DNA from: Gemmatimonadota bacterium
Lineage (GTDB): Bacteria > Gemmatimonadota > Gemmatimonadetes > Longimicrobiales > Gaopeijiaceae
Assembly (NCBI GenBank): GCA_030428885.1
Contig: JAUIEJ010000001.1
Coordinates: 496,001 to 560,000 of the forward strand
DNA: 64,000 nt
Direction: 5' to 3'
Shown here one piece after another: positions 32,575-41,244 of the stretch. The position numbers and the translations under genes are program-made. The notes under the pieces were generated by a model. That model was not told the DNA's origin. It made no database searches and saw nothing but the letters and a program-made list of their open reading frames with translations. Numbering within the stretch: position 1 is the first letter of the stretch; each line of letters starts with the position of its first letter.

Positions 32575-34284
32575 ATGCAACGGGACGAGTTCGAAGCCCG
32601 GTATCGGCTCCTCCAGACCGCGTCGCGATCCGGGGGTGCCATCACCCACCACGCCCTCAGCCCCGAGGGGGCCGTGGTCATGGTGCACGTGTACGATGGC
32701 GACCCCGACGACGTCGCGGCGTTGGAGCGCCGTACGGCCGTCGCCCTGGAGGCCGGCGACTCCCGGATCCTGGAGCGCCTCGAGGTCGATGGGCACCCGG
32801 TGGTGGTCACCCGGTTCATCATGGATTTCGAGGGACTGGAGCGCTGGCTCCCGCCGGACCACGGGGCCGGGGCGCCCCCGTCGCCGGCGCCCACCGAACC
32901 CCCCTCGGCCCCCGGGGGCGACGGCCCGGGCGAGTTCACCCGGGCGTTCGGCGCCGTGGACGTCCCGTCATCGGCCCCCGCGGACGCGTCTCCGTCCCCC
33001 CCTCCGCCCGCGCCCTCCGGCGACGCGGCGCCGGGAGAGTTCACCCAGATGTTCCGGGCCGCCGACGCCGAAGCGCCGGCGCCCCCGGCGGCCGGGAGCC
33101 CGGCCCCCGAGACCCCGGCGTCCGAACCGGGCGAGTTCACCCGGATGTTCCGGGCCGCCGACGTGCCCGAGGAACCCGGACCGACCCCCCCGCCTCCGGC
33201 GACGCCCCCGTCTCCTCCGCCGGCTTCGTCCGAGCCCGGGGAGTTCACCCGGCAGTTCGGCGCGCTGGATCGACCCGCGTCCCCGCCCGAGGGGCCGCCG
33301 TCCACGCCGACCCCGGCTCCGCCCCCGGCCTCCCGAGAGCCCGGCGAGTTCACGCGTCAGTTCGGTGCGCTGGACCGGCCGACCGGGTCGCCCGAGGCCG
33401 ACGCCCCGCCCCCCGGAGCCGAACAGGCGGGCATGGGGGAATTCACCCGGCAGTTCGGGGCGTTTCCCTCGCCGCCCCCGCCGCCGTCCGCCCCCGCCGG
33501 GGGGACGGGAGCCGGGGGCGACCCACCGGCACCCCGCTACGACACGGCCGGGGGATTCGATCCGGCGCCGGAACCCGACTTCGGCCTCGGGGCCGGGTCG
33601 TCGCCGTCGCCTCCGCCCACGGATCTGCCCGAACCCCGGTATTCCCGGCCCGACCCCGCGCCGCCGCCCATGGCCGAGCCCGCCGAGCCGGCCCCGGGCG
33701 ACAGCGGATTCCCCTTCGACGGGCTGGGCGGGGACTATTCGGACCGGCTCTACGCGCCGCCGGGCTCCCCGCCCCCGCCGGTGGCACCGCCCCCCGTCCC
33801 CGAGCCGGAGGCGGACGCCGACACGGGCCCCGGGGAGTACACCCGGATCATCCAGGGCATTCGACTGCCCGAGGCCGAGCCCGTGGAGGCCGCTCCCGCG
33901 GCGCCCGCCGCCCCCGCTCCGACCCCTGCGCCGGCTCCCGCCGACGACGCACCGCCCTCCACGAAGGCCTTCGTGTGGATCCTGGTGGCCATCGTGCTCC
34001 TGGCCGTGGCCCTCGTGGTGGTGATCGTGATCACCGCCCGGCCGGCGGCCGACGCCGCCGACCCGTCAGCGCTGCCGGGGGAGCAGCAGGACGAGCTCGC
34101 CCTCGGCGGCGGGGAAGTCGGAGGGGAGGTAGACCGCCACGTTGCGGGCCCGCCGCACGGCGTCCCACTCCTGGCCGGTCCGCTCCAGGCGGAAATACTG
34201 GTAGTCCAGCTTGATGGGGAGCGACCCCGGGGGCTCGGTGACGTGACGGAGTCCCACACCGGGCAGCGCCTGGCGGATCAGTAG
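32575..34284 (+). CDS. GEFTRxF-repeat membrane protein with kinase-N-lobe-like domain
   Basis: The 569 residues have three parts. Residues 1-93 look like a degenerate protein-kinase N-lobe (RYRLLQTASRSGGAITHHAL, AVVMVHVYDG, VDGHPVVVTRFIMDFEGLERWL) with no catalytic lobe. A long Pro/Ala/Gly-rich region follows, carrying seven evenly spaced copies of a motif: GEFTRAF 119, GEFTQMF 154, GEFTRMF 186, GEFTRQF 222, 257 and 288, and GEYTRII 420. A membrane helix lies at about 465-489. The last about 73 residues are antisense to the end of tssK2. The central threonines would be natural targets for the kinase and FHA protein encoded nearby, but that is inference. I do not know a characterised homologue. 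Confidence 0.75.
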   Translation: MQRDEFEARYRLLQTASRSGGAITHHALSPEGAVVMVHVYDGDPDDVAALERRTAVALEAGDSRILERLEVDGHPVVVTRFIMDFEGLERWLPPDHGAGAPPSPAPTEPPSAPGGDGPGEFTRAFGAVDVPSSAPADASPSPPPPAPSGDAAPGEFTQMFRAADAEAPAPPAAGSPAPETPASEPGEFTRMFRAADVPEEPGPTPPPPATPPSPPPASSEPGEFTRQFGALDRPASPPEGPPSTPTPAPPPASREPGEFTRQFGALDRPTGSPEADAPPPGAEQAGMGEFTRQFGAFPSPPPPPSAPAGGTGAGGDPPAPRYDTAGGFDPAPEPDFGLGAGSSPSPPPTDLPEPRYSRPDPAPPPMAEPAEPAPGDSGFPFDGLGGDYSDRLYAPPGSPPPPVAPPPVPEPEADADTGPGEYTRIIQGIRLPEAEPVEAAPAAPAAPAPTPAPAPADDAPPSTKAFVWILVAIVLLAVALVVVIVITARPAADAADPSALPGEQQDELALGGGEVGGEVDRHVAGPPHGVPLLAGPLQAEILVVQLDGERPRGLGDVTESHTGQRLADQ

Positions 34285-35418
34285 TTCGATCCGGTCTCCC
34301 GACGTCATCTTCACCAGTTGAGGCACCCGGCGGGCCAACTCGGGGCCGTCGAGTTCGGAGCGGAGCGCCAGGTACATCTCGGTGGCGCCCAGATACCGCT
34401 CCTCGTCCAGGGCCACCGCCTGGATGTGGGGTTGGGTGGGCCGGAGGGGGAGGGCCACGTGGGTCGACGGCACCACCGTGGCCAGGAGCGTGCGGATCAG
34501 GTCGTCGAGCCGTTCGAAGCTCGCCTGGAGGTCCCGGTGGTCGTACGCCGGAAGGTCGGCGGGATCCACGTCGGGCGAGAAGGTGGTGAGGGCCCCCGCC
34601 AGGGCCGACCAGGTGCGGAAGAGGTCGAGGGGGTGTCCTTCGCCGCTGTCCAGGAAGTGGCGGATCAGGGGCAGGTGGGCGTTGACCGTGTAGAGCAACC
34701 AGAAGCTCGCCACGTCGAACTGGCTGAAGTCCGCCAGGAACTCGCTGCGCTGGCGGCGGAGTCCCTTCAGGGTCGAGCTCCGGGCCGTCATGATCTCCAC
34801 GAGGCGACGGTTGAGCGACACCAGGTGGGGGCTCGCGGCGTGGTTCACCACCGGGGGCACGAAATTGGGATCGGCCACCACCTCCCCCGATTCGTCCCGT
34901 ACCAGGCGGGCCACGGGGAGGGTCATGAGGCCCTCGATGCGCTCCTCCTCGCCGATGAGGCGGAGGTTCTTCCGGCCCACCAGAATCGCCTTCTCGCCGT
35001 CACCGGTGGTGTCGTCCCGGCGGTAGACCATCTCGGCGTCGAAGCGGGCGTCGCTGCCCCGGGTCATGGCCACGTTGGTGCCGCCGGACTTCCACTCGGC
35101 GATGGCCAGGTGGACCAGCCCCGAAGAGGCCTTCTCGGGAAGCACTTCCTCGATGCTCCGGGCCGCCGGGGCCGGGTCGGATCCGGGCACGTCGAAGGCC
35201 AGTCCGTCGGGAAAGACCCCCCGGGCCTCGTCCAGGCCCACCATGCCGTCCAGAAGGGCCTCGGAGTCGAGGGTCATGGACGCGAACCCCCATCGCCAGG
35301 CCGCCACCGCGGAGAGCCGAAACGCGACCAGATCTTCCAGGAAGCGGTCCTGCACCTGGAGGTGCTGCGGAGACAGGAGGACGCCCTTGGTCCACAGCAC
35401 GGGCTGCATCTGTCGCAT
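34066..35418 (-). CDS. tssK: T6SS baseplate adaptor TssK, copy 2
   Basis: This encodes 450 residues, clearly TssK: PVLWTKGVLLSPQHLQVQDRFLED, GVFPDGLAFDVP, FDVASFWLLYTVNAHLPLIRHFL, AYDHRDLQASFERLDDLIRTLL, TEPPGSLPIKLDYQYFRLER, and an end like copy 1 (VAVYLPSDF). It differs widely from copy 1, so the duplication is old. It is transcribed divergently from tssB and convergently with the GEFTRxF gene, whose 3' end overlaps it by 219 bases. Two TssK types could build mixed baseplate wedges or serve two adaptors. Confidence 0.92.
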   Translation of the reverse strand: MRQMQPVLWTKGVLLSPQHLQVQDRFLEDLVAFRLSAVAAWRWGFASMTLDSEALLDGMVGLDEARGVFPDGLAFDVPGSDPAPAARSIEEVLPEKASSGLVHLAIAEWKSGGTNVAMTRGSDARFDAEMVYRRDDTTGDGEKAILVGRKNLRLIGEEERIEGLMTLPVARLVRDESGEVVADPNFVPPVVNHAASPHLVSLNRRLVEIMTARSSTLKGLRRQRSEFLADFSQFDVASFWLLYTVNAHLPLIRHFLDSGEGHPLDLFRTWSALAGALTTFSPDVDPADLPAYDHRDLQASFERLDDLIRTLLATVVPSTHVALPLRPTQPHIQAVALDEERYLGATEMYLALRSELDGPELARRVPQLVKMTSGDRIELLIRQALPGVGLRHVTEPPGSLPIKLDYQYFRLERTGQEWDAVRRARNVAVYLPSDFPAAEGELVLLLPRQR

Positions 35419-35548
35419 GGGGTTCGCCGGGTCTCGGGAAGACGGGTTCGGATCCGCGCTACCTGCGCAAGCTCGACCGGACCCTGCGTCCGGGGCAAGG
35501 GGCCGTCGGCGGCGTCCTCGACGAAACGTCGCAATCTCGTAATCCAGC

Positions 35549-35578
35549 TTGACTTCCGAAGGGACGGCCGCCTATGGT
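35549..35578 (+). promoter_or_regulatory. Candidate promoter of the tssB operon
   Basis: TTGACT (35549-35554) and TATGGT (35573-35578) are separated by 18 bases, 65 bases before the tssB ATG, in the region divergent from tssK2. This is the best sigma-70-like match seen in the window and would drive tssB through vgrG. Confidence 0.5.
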
Positions 35579-35642
35579 CGCCTTCTGGGCGGCACTCTCG
35601 CCCCCGCGTCCCCACCCGAAACCCATCGGAGGCACCCCGGCG

Positions 35643-36170
35643 ATGGCGGAAAGCATTCAGGACAAGTTGAAGAGGGTCCGAGCACCTCGGGTCAACATCG
35701 AGTACAAGGTGGAGACCGGGGGGGCGATCGAGATGCGCCAGCTCCCCTTCGTCATGGGAATCCTCGGCGATTTCACGGGGCAACCCGAGGAGCCCCTCGA
35801 GCGGTTGAAGGACCGGAAGTTCACCGAGGTGAATCCGGACAACTTCGACGAGGTGCTGGCGAGCATGAAGCCCCACCTCGCCTTCTCCGTCGACAACACG
35901 CTGAGCGACGATCCCGAGGCCGGTAAGCTCAGCGTCGACCTCCGCTTCCAGGAGCTCGACGACTTCGATCCCGACCGGGTGGCCCAGCAGATCCCCGCAC
36001 TCCGCAAGCTCCTGGAGCTTCGCCAGCAGCTCGCCGACGTCCGGGGCAGCCTCCAGGGCAACGACAAGCTGGAGGAGATCCTCCAGGCCACGCTGAGCGA
36101 CGAGGGCAAGCTGGCTCAGCTCAAGGACGAGATCGGAAGCGAGCCCGGCGAGGAGGATTCCGATGGCTGA
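35643..36170 (+). CDS. tssB: T6SS contractile sheath small subunit TssB (VipA)
   Basis: This encodes 175 residues with the TssB pattern: RAPRVNIEYKVETGGAIEMRQLPFVMGILGDFTG, KFTEVNPDNFDEVLASMKP, LRFQELDDFDPDRVAQQIPALRKLLELRQQL. TssB and TssC assemble the contractile sheath around the Hcp tube. The ATG at 35643 follows GGAGG by 10 bases. The gene overlaps tssC by 8 bases, as expected for subunits needed in equal amounts. Confidence 0.94.
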   Translation: MAESIQDKLKRVRAPRVNIEYKVETGGAIEMRQLPFVMGILGDFTGQPEEPLERLKDRKFTEVNPDNFDEVLASMKPHLAFSVDNTLSDDPEAGKLSVDLRFQELDDFDPDRVAQQIPALRKLLELRQQLADVRGSLQGNDKLEEILQATLSDEGKLAQLKDEIGSEPGEEDSDG

Positions 36171-37644
36171 GGCCCAGAAGGACGCCGCACAGGCGCAGGA
36201 GACCACCGAGGAAGTCGGCCTCCTCGACCAGATCGTCGAGCGGGGGCGCTTCGGGTCGGCCGAGGCCGCTCAGCAGAAGGGTCGGGGCCTCATCAAGCGC
36301 TTCGTGTCGGAAGTGCTGGAGGGCTCCATCACCGTCTCGGCCGACGTCGAGACGATGCTGAACAGCCGCATCGCCCAGATCGACGCCATCGTGTCGAAGC
36401 AGCTCCGGGAAGTCATGCACAACCCCGAGTTCCAGAAGCTCGAGGGCACCTGGCGGGGGCTGAAGTACCTGCTGGGTCAGAGCGAGACCGGGGTGATGTT
36501 GAAGCTCAAGATCTTCAACGTCTCGAAGAAGGAGCTTCTGAAGGACCTGCAGAAGGCCCCCGAGTTCGACCAGAGCGCCCTCTTCAAGAAGGTCTACGAA
36601 GAGGAGTACGGGGTGTTCGGTGGACACCCGTTCGGCGCCCTCATGGGCGACTACCACTTCGGGCGGTCGGGTCAGGACATCGAGCTGCTGCAGAAGATCT
36701 CCGAGGTGGCCGCCGCCGCCCATGCGCCGTTCATCACCGGCGCCGGCGCCGAGATGTTCAACCTCGAGGACTACACGCAGCTCGATCAGCCCCGGGATCT
36801 GGCCAAGATCTTCGACACCACCGAGTACGCGAAGTGGAAGGCGTTCCGCGACAGCGAGGACTCGCGCTACGTGGCCCTCGCCCTTCCGCGCATGCTCCTC
36901 CGCGAGCCCTACGGCAGCAGCACCGTGCCGGTGGAGGCCTTCAACTACGAGGAAGAGGTCGACGGTACGCATCACGGCCAGTACCTGTGGGGCAACGCCG
37001 CCTGGGCCCTGGGAGCCCGGGTCACGCAGGCGTTCTCCATGTACGGGTGGTGCGCCACCATCCGCGGCGTGGAGAGCGGTGGTCTGGTGGAAGGCCTCCC
37101 GGTCCACAACTTCAAGACCGGGGCCGGCGACATCGCCATGAAGTGCCCCACCGAGACCCAGATTTCCGACCGCCGGGAGAAGGAGCTCGCCGACCTGGGC
37201 TTTGCGCCCCTGGTGCACTGCAAGGGCACACCCAACGCGGCCTTCTTCAGCGTGCAGTCGGCCCAGAAGCCCAAGCTGTACGATTCCGACGCCGCGTCGG
37301 CCAACGCCCGGCTCTCGGCCCAGTTGCCCTACATCTTCGCCGTGTCGCGGTTCGCTCACTACCTCAAGGTGATGATGCGCGACAAGATCGGCGGGTACAC
37401 GAGCCGCGGGGAGATCGAGTCGTTCCTGAACCAGTGGATTTCGAACTACGTGGTGTCCAACGACGACGCCGCCTTCTCGGTGAAGGCGGAACGCCCCCTG
37501 CGGGAGGCCCGCGTCGACGTGGTCGAGATTCCCGGCAAGCCCGGCGCGTTCAGTGCCGTGGCCTACCTGCGTCCCCACTTCCAGCTCGACGAACTCAGCG
37601 TCTCCATGCGCCTGGTCGCCGAACTGCCGCAGGCCGCGGGATGA
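36163..37644 (+). CDS. tssC: T6SS contractile sheath large subunit TssC (VipB)
   Basis: The 493 residues match TssC throughout: NPEFQKLEGTWRGLKYLL, EEYGVFGGHPFGALMGDYHFG, SRYVALALPRMLLREPYG, WALGARVTQAFSMYGWCATIRGVE, PTETQISDRREKELADLGFAPLVHCKG, and the C-terminal REARVDVVEIPGKPGAFSAVAYLRPHFQLDELSVSMRLVAELP. It forms the sheath with TssB and is recycled by ClpV. A hairpin after the stop separates it from hcp. Confidence 0.95.
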   Translation: MAEAQKDAAQAQETTEEVGLLDQIVERGRFGSAEAAQQKGRGLIKRFVSEVLEGSITVSADVETMLNSRIAQIDAIVSKQLREVMHNPEFQKLEGTWRGLKYLLGQSETGVMLKLKIFNVSKKELLKDLQKAPEFDQSALFKKVYEEEYGVFGGHPFGALMGDYHFGRSGQDIELLQKISEVAAAAHAPFITGAGAEMFNLEDYTQLDQPRDLAKIFDTTEYAKWKAFRDSEDSRYVALALPRMLLREPYGSSTVPVEAFNYEEEVDGTHHGQYLWGNAAWALGARVTQAFSMYGWCATIRGVESGGLVEGLPVHNFKTGAGDIAMKCPTETQISDRREKELADLGFAPLVHCKGTPNAAFFSVQSAQKPKLYDSDAASANARLSAQLPYIFAVSRFAHYLKVMMRDKIGGYTSRGEIESFLNQWISNYVVSNDDAAFSVKAERPLREARVDVVEIPGKPGAFSAVAYLRPHFQLDELSVSMRLVAELPQAAG

Positions 37645-37680
37645 CCTCGGGGCCGACGGAATCGGGCCCCCGATGAAAAA

Positions 37681-37702
37681 GAGGCGACGGCTTCGTCGCT
37701 TC
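37681..37702 (+). terminator. Hairpin between tssC and hcp
   Basis: GAGGCGACG and CGTCGCTTC pair (one G-U) around GCTT, immediately after an A-run (GATGAAAAA). No T-tract follows, so partial termination or an RNA-processing site is more likely than a full terminator. Either would help set the usual excess of hcp transcript over the sheath genes. Confidence 0.35.
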
Positions 37703-37753
37703 CCGTTGTACAGCACCTGAATTCATCTCCACCACTACACTCCGGAGGACACG

Positions 37754-38248
37754 ATGGCGTTCGATGCGTATCTCAAGCTGGAAGGACTCGAGGGCGAGTC
37801 GGAGCGGAAGGATCACGAGGGTGAGATCGAGATCTACTCCTTCTCGTTCGGTGCGGCGAACCCCGCTTCGATCTCGGGAAGCACCAAGGGTGCCGGCGTC
37901 GGCAAGGGCACGATCTCGAGCTTCAACATCATGAAGACGACCGACACGACCAGCCCGGTCATGTTCCAGAACTGCATGCAGGGCAAGCACTGGCCCACGG
38001 CCACGGTGACCCTCAACAAGTCCGGCGGAGACGCGGCCCTGCCGTTCCTCATCTTCGAGTTCAAGGAAGTCTACTGCTCGTCGCTCCAGTGGTCGGGCGG
38101 CACGGGCGGCGACGACCGTCCCATGGAGTCGGCTTCCTTCGACTTCGGGGCCGTGAAGGTCACGTACTCGCAGCAGGACGAGAAGGGCGCTGCGGCCAAG
38201 AAGCCCACCGGATCGTGGAACGTCCGGACGCAGACGAAGGACTTCTGA
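37754..38248 (+). CDS. hcp: T6SS tube protein Hcp (TssD)
   Basis: This encodes 164 residues of the Hcp1 family: AFDAYLKLEGLEGESERKDHEGEIEIYSFSFG, FNIMKTTDTTSPVMFQNCMQGKHWPTATVTL, LIFEFKEVYCSSLQWSG, ESASFDFGAVKVTYSQQD. Hcp hexamers stack into the tube pushed out by the sheath and can carry small effectors in the lumen. A strong GGAGG lies 7 bases before the ATG. There is no C-terminal effector extension. Confidence 0.95.
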   Translation: MAFDAYLKLEGLEGESERKDHEGEIEIYSFSFGAANPASISGSTKGAGVGKGTISSFNIMKTTDTTSPVMFQNCMQGKHWPTATVTLNKSGGDAALPFLIFEFKEVYCSSLQWSGGTGGDDRPMESASFDFGAVKVTYSQQDEKGAAAKKPTGSWNVRTQTKDF

Positions 38249-38260
38249 GCCTGTGACCAC

Positions 38261-38962
38261 GTGACTCCCGAACAGCTCTACGAGGCAGGACGCCTCGACG
38301 ACGCGATCGAGGAGTTGGGCGGACGGCTCCGGGAATCCCCGCTGGATTCCCGGAGCCGGACGTTTCTCTTCGAACTGCTCTGCTACAACGGCGATTTCGA
38401 CCGGGCCGAGAAGCACCTCGATTTCCTGGCCGACCAGAGTGAAGACGCCCGCATGGGCGGCTTCTTCCTGAAGACGGCCATCCATGCCGCGCGCGAGCGG
38501 ATCGAGATGTTCGAGACCGGGGCCTTTCCGGCGCTGGGCGAGCCTCCGGCCCCACCGGCGGGAACGCTGAACGGCACCCCGTTCTCCACCATCGAAGACC
38601 TGGATCCCCGCCTGGGCGCGCGCCTCGAGATCTTCGCGGCGGGTCAGTACATGTGGATCCCCTTCAAGCACATCGCCCGGCTGGCGGTGGAACAGCCCGA
38701 GAAGCTTCGGGACCGGCTGTGGTGCACCGCTCGGATTCAGACCGGCCCCGAGCTGGAAGACCTGGATCTCGGCGAGATCCTGCTGCCGGTCGTGACCCCC
38801 CTCGCCTTCCAGCACGAGGATCCCCTGGTCCGCCTGGGGCACACCACCGTCGCCGTCACGGACGACCGTGGGGAGCGGCCCGAAGGCGCCCGGATCCTCC
38901 TCGTCGACGACGAACCCGTGCACCTCCTCGACGTGCGGGAGCTGGTCATCACCTCTGCCTGA
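38261..38962 (+). CDS. tagJ: T6SS accessory protein TagJ (ImpE/SciE)
   Basis: The 233 residues match the ImpE/SciE/TagJ family: an N-terminal TPR-like pair (PEQLYEAGRLDDAIEELGGRL, RTFLFELLCYNGDFDRAEKHLD) and the C-terminal PFSTIEDLDPRLGARLEIFAAGQYMWIPFKHIARLAVEQPEKLRDRLW. TagJ binds the sheath protein TssB and ClpV and occurs only in some T6SS subtypes. It starts at GTG 38261, 12 bases after hcp. Confidence 0.88.
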   Translation: MTPEQLYEAGRLDDAIEELGGRLRESPLDSRSRTFLFELLCYNGDFDRAEKHLDFLADQSEDARMGGFFLKTAIHAARERIEMFETGAFPALGEPPAPPAGTLNGTPFSTIEDLDPRLGARLEIFAAGQYMWIPFKHIARLAVEQPEKLRDRLWCTARIQTGPELEDLDLGEILLPVVTPLAFQHEDPLVRLGHTTVAVTDDRGERPEGARILLVDDEPVHLLDVRELVITSA

Positions 38963-38969
38963 CGTGGCC

Positions 38970-40781
38970 ATGCCCGACATCGAGGCGTTCCTGGAGCCGA
39001 TCTCGGAGTCGGCACCCACCGGCGAGGACATTCGCTACGACATCGTCTACGACCAGGTCCGGGAGGCCCGGGAGGCCGACCCCCTGGCCGAGCCTCCCGT
39101 GATCCCCGACTTCCGCGAAGTGCGGAAGATCGCCGAGGACGTGCTCAAGACCCGGTGCAAGCACCTCCAGATCGCGGCGTGGCTCGCCGAGGCCTGGACC
39201 CATCTGGAGGGGGTGCCGGGCATGGTGGCCGGCGTGACCCTCCAGCGCCGGCTCCTGGAGGAATTCTGGGACGGCGTGTTTCCCGAGATCGACGAAGACG
39301 ACGGCGACCTGTCGTTCCGGGCGGCGCCGGTCCAGTGGGTGGCCGGTTACCTGGGGCCGAGCCTGCAGTCCGTGCCCCTGACGAACTCGGGCCTCACCAT
39401 CATCGAGTTCCAGCAGGGTCGGTCGGTGGGGTACGAGGAGGACCTGGGGGGCGACTACGAGAAGACCCAGGCGCGGCAGGCCGAGATCGATCTGGGCAAG
39501 CTCCCGCCCGAGGAGTTCGACGCGGCGGTGGACTCCACCCCGAAGGCCTTCTACAAGGCCCTCATGGCCGACCTGGGCGCCGTCACCGAGGCGGTCGACG
39601 CCCTGGACACCCTGGCCGAGGAGCGGTTCCAGGAGCTGGATCCCGACGACGCCCCGAGTTTCCGGACCCTGAAGGAGGAGATCGCCGCTCTGCAGCGGGT
39701 CGTGAAACCGATCCTCGACAAGAAGCTCGAGGAGGACCCCGATCCCATCGTCGAGACCCTCGAGGACGACGCCGGAGACATGGGCGCGGTCGAGGTGGGC
39801 GAGGACGGCGGCGTGCCCATCGAGCCCGTGTCCCGTCGCGACGCCGGGATCCGGGTGGCCGCCGTGGCGCGCTTCCTGCGCCAGAACGACCCCCACGATC
39901 CCGCGGCGTACCTCATGATTCGGGGCATGCGCTGGGGCGAGCTGCGAAAGGGCGGGGCGTCGGTGGACCCCCGGCTGCTGGAGGCGCCGCCTACGGCCAC
40001 CCGCACCCGGCTCAAGGGGCTCCTCCTGGACAACAAGTGGGAGGCGCTCCTGGAGAACGCCGAAGACGTCATGGCCTCGCCCTTCGGTCGCGGATGGCTC
40101 GATCTCCAGCGCTACGTCTTCACCGCGCTGGACGGCCTGGGGGCGGGCTACGATCAGGTGGAGGCGTCGCTGAAGGGGGCGCTCCGCTCCCTCCTCATCG
40201 ACCTGCCGTCGCTTCCGGACCTGACCCTCATGGACGACACGCCCACGGCCAATCGCGAGACCCGGCAGTGGCTTCAGGAGGAAGGTCTCCTGGGACCCCT
40301 CACCGAGGAGGAGCAGGCCCGGATGCAGGCGGGTTCGGCCGTCTCCGTGGCGTCGGTCCGGGACGTCTCGGAGCGGGCTCGGGAGCGGGTTCGCGCGGGC
40401 CAGCCCCAGAAGGCCATCGAGCTCCTCATGCAGGCCGCCGACCAGGAGCGTAGCGAGCGGGGCCGTTCGCTCCGGCGGGCCGAGGCCGCGGGCGTCATGG
40501 TGGATCACGACCTGGCGCCGGTGGCCATGCCGATCCTCCGGGACGTCATGGCCCGCATCGAGGAGTTCCGCCTCGAGGAGTGGGAGTCCCCCGAGACCGT
40601 GGCCGTGCCCATGGCCATGTTGTACAAGTGCATCGACCGCATGGGGGGCGACGAGTCGGAGAAACAGGAGCTCTACCTGCGCGTGTGCCGCCTGGATCCC
40701 ATGCAGGCGATCCTCTTCACCCAGGACGAGGGTTCGGCCGACGACGCCGTAGAGACCGACGGTGAGTTCGAGGAATCCTGA
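38970..40781 (+). CDS. tssA: T6SS cap protein TssA (ImpA N-terminal type)
   Basis: The 603 residues begin with the ImpA_N domain (EAFLEPISESAPTGEDIRYDIVYDQVREARE, KTRCKHLQIAAWLAEAWTHLEGV, LEEFWDGVFPE). An acidic helical linker and a second helical region follow (RRDAGIRVAAVARFLRQNDPHDPAAYLMIRGMRWGEL), and the end resembles a C-terminal VasJ/EvpK-type domain (VMARIEEFRLEEWESPETVAVPM). TssA primes and caps sheath growth. A GTG two codons upstream is an alternative start. It overlaps tssE by 20 bases. Confidence 0.87.
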   Translation: MPDIEAFLEPISESAPTGEDIRYDIVYDQVREAREADPLAEPPVIPDFREVRKIAEDVLKTRCKHLQIAAWLAEAWTHLEGVPGMVAGVTLQRRLLEEFWDGVFPEIDEDDGDLSFRAAPVQWVAGYLGPSLQSVPLTNSGLTIIEFQQGRSVGYEEDLGGDYEKTQARQAEIDLGKLPPEEFDAAVDSTPKAFYKALMADLGAVTEAVDALDTLAEERFQELDPDDAPSFRTLKEEIAALQRVVKPILDKKLEEDPDPIVETLEDDAGDMGAVEVGEDGGVPIEPVSRRDAGIRVAAVARFLRQNDPHDPAAYLMIRGMRWGELRKGGASVDPRLLEAPPTATRTRLKGLLLDNKWEALLENAEDVMASPFGRGWLDLQRYVFTALDGLGAGYDQVEASLKGALRSLLIDLPSLPDLTLMDDTPTANRETRQWLQEEGLLGPLTEEEQARMQAGSAVSVASVRDVSERARERVRAGQPQKAIELLMQAADQERSERGRSLRRAEAAGVMVDHDLAPVAMPILRDVMARIEEFRLEEWESPETVAVPMAMLYKCIDRMGGDESEKQELYLRVCRLDPMQAILFTQDEGSADDAVETDGEFEES

Positions 40782-41244
40782 TCTCGCCATCCGCCCTTCG
40801 GTCCTCGATCGGCTGATCGGGGAGGCCGGGGCGGGAGGGACGCGTTCGTACGGAACGGTGGCCATGGTGAAGGCCGCGGTGCTCCGGGACCTGGAGTGGC
40901 TGCTCAACACGCGGCGCATCTACACCGGTGTGGGCGACGGTCGACCCGAACTGGAGAAGTCCCTCTACCGATACGGCCTCATGGACGTGTCGTCGTTGGA
41001 GCGAGGCTCCACCGTGTCGGCCAATCTCCTGGCGAGGGACATCGCCGAGTCCATCCGGACCTTCGAGCCCCGCCTCTCCCAGGTAAAGGTCACGGCGGTG
41101 ATGGACGACGACCCCAACTCCCGGGTCCTCCACTTCCTGGTGGAGGCCATGCTGGACGTGGAGCCCGAACCGGTGCCCATCGCCTTCGACACGCGCCTCG
41201 AAGTGGGTCGGGGACAGTTCCGGGTGGAGGACGACCATGTCTGA
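40762..41244 (+). CDS. tssE: T6SS baseplate protein TssE (gp25-like)
   Basis: This encodes 160 residues from a GTG inside the tssA end. The gp25/GPW lysozyme-like fold is recognisable: SYGTVAMVKAAVLRDLEWLLNTRR, SLYRYGLMDVSSLE, LLARDIAESIRTFEPRLSQVKVTAV, DTRLEV. TssE is a baseplate wedge component that starts the sheath. It overlaps tssF by 8 bases. Confidence 0.92.
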   Translation: MSSRNPDLAIRPSVLDRLIGEAGAGGTRSYGTVAMVKAAVLRDLEWLLNTRRIYTGVGDGRPELEKSLYRYGLMDVSSLERGSTVSANLLARDIAESIRTFEPRLSQVKVTAVMDDDPNSRVLHFLVEAMLDVEPEPVPIAFDTRLEVGRGQFRVEDDHV

